Positions 31,807-32,180 of a DNA stretch of 32,180 bases are shown here, piece after piece; position 1 is the first letter of the stretch, and each line of letters starts with the position of its first letter. The notes below the pieces were generated by a model. It did not search any database and was not told where the DNA came from. It was given only the letters and a program-made list of their open reading frames with translations. The translations under genes and the position numbers were made by a program. Origin of the DNA: Mageeibacillus sp. UBA4314 (lineage in GTDB: Bacteria; Bacillota; Clostridia; Saccharofermentanales; Saccharofermentanaceae); the NCBI GenBank assembly GCA_002394605.1, contig DGUI01000047.1, positions 1 to 32,180 of the forward strand. Direction: 5' to 3'.

Positions 31807-32180
31807 ACTTTCACCCCCTCAAGGATGTCTGCCGCACCGGCAGCGCAGGTCTTGATATCTTCCGGAGCCACACGTCCGATGATCTCCAGATAAGGTGATC
31901 TGACACCGCAAGGGCACTTGGAACCGTCGTGAAGGACACCGAGATCATCGGTCATGACAGAGAGGATCGGCGTTGATCCCGTCAAGGGCGAGATGAGGTT
32001 TACGAGGCCCGTAACACCGTTCGGAACGGGCTCCAGAGTGTCGGGATCCCTTATGATAACGTTGCTGTATACGGGCACATGAAAGTGGTGCGCACTGCAG
32101 TCGCAGTAAAGGATCGGATGTTCGACCGCGCCGAAGAATTCGCAGATGTTCTCTTCACTGATGCCGAGAGTCTTTTCCGC
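31803..32180 (-). CDS. LuxE-like acyl-protein synthetase (5' end outside window)
   Basis: In bioluminescent bacteria LuxE activates fatty acids with ATP and passes them to LuxC. Only the last 125 residues are in the window; the frame is open to the edge. It reads EKTLGISEENICEFFGAVEH, then YCDCSAHHFHVPVYSNVIIRD, ISPLTGSTPILSVMTDDLG and a Cys pair KCPCG, consistent with the C-terminal part of the adenylate-forming LuxE family. A GTG within this segment should not be taken as the start. The stop overlaps the LuxC-like start by four bases. Confidence 0.82.
   Translation of the reverse strand, partial: AEKTLGISEENICEFFGAVEHPILYCDCSAHHFHVPVYSNVIIRDPDTLEPVPNGVTGLVNLISPLTGSTPILSVMTDDLGVLHDGSKCPCGVRSPYLEIIGRVAPEDIKTCAAGAADILEGVKV

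Noticed and set aside
30502..32180. Bioluminescence operon
   Set aside because: LuxC- and LuxE-like genes occur widely without light production, and no luxA or luxB is in the window.

Overview
The window reads as a chromosomal segment of an anaerobic low-GC-lineage Gram-positive (Clostridia-type) bacterium. The support is an NfnAB-type electron-bifurcating pair, an Lsa-like ABC-F protein with an attenuator leader, an EFR1-type ferredoxin/flavodoxin protein, a cell-wall-repeat amidase, AGGAGG-type ribosome binding sites and TTGACA/TATAAT promoters. Species cannot be named from this. Almost every gene lies on the minus strand. The clear exceptions are the secreted amidase (3669-5699) and a broken small membrane gene (29792-30047).

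Layout by coordinate. 1-3543: lysS (cut by the window edge), greA and guaB. 3669-5699: secreted amidase, transcribed divergently from guaB. 5700-6195: non-coding, with a palindrome-rich repeat element (A). 6196-9631: zinc-ribbon protein, uvrB, serine acetyltransferase. 9740-11448: histone-H1-like protein and AI-2E-family transporter. 11449-11909: repeat element B. 11910-12182: rpsO with its own promoter and a leader hairpin. 12354-16974: membrane EAL phosphodiesterase downstream of nfnB and nfnA. 17022-18680: ABC-F gene with its own promoter, a six-codon leader peptide and a terminator. 18679-22580: Mrp ATPase, then an xylB-like kinase and a FucI-like isomerase. 22684-25051: EFR1 protein, a membrane protein and a lipoprotein. 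25080-25562: repeat element C. 25585-29483: HerA-like ATPase, an NfnB paralogue and a double cyclic-nucleotide-binding protein. 30053-32180: HEYGH membrane protein, LuxC-like reductase and LuxE-like synthetase (cut by the window edge).

The most unusual signal is non-coding. Three intergenic regions (A, B, C) share a short tag close to GCCACCGGGGACAC. Between and beside the tags sit palindromic modules whose sequence differs at almost every position, often perfect palindromes around a single central base. A and B also share a longer composite sequence of 32 + 16 + 20 nt. Each element lies just beyond a Rho-independent terminator of a minus-strand gene. No transposase is present in the window. 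The family looks like non-autonomous dispersed repeats, and the tag-plus-exchangeable-palindrome structure deserves a genome-wide look.

Other notable signals are the ABC-F attenuator, an inverted repeat that encloses the -10 box of the nfn operon, a cyclic-nucleotide-binding protein paired with an orphan NfnB-like flavoprotein, and a translationally coupled LuxE-LuxC-HEYGH gene set without luciferase genes.
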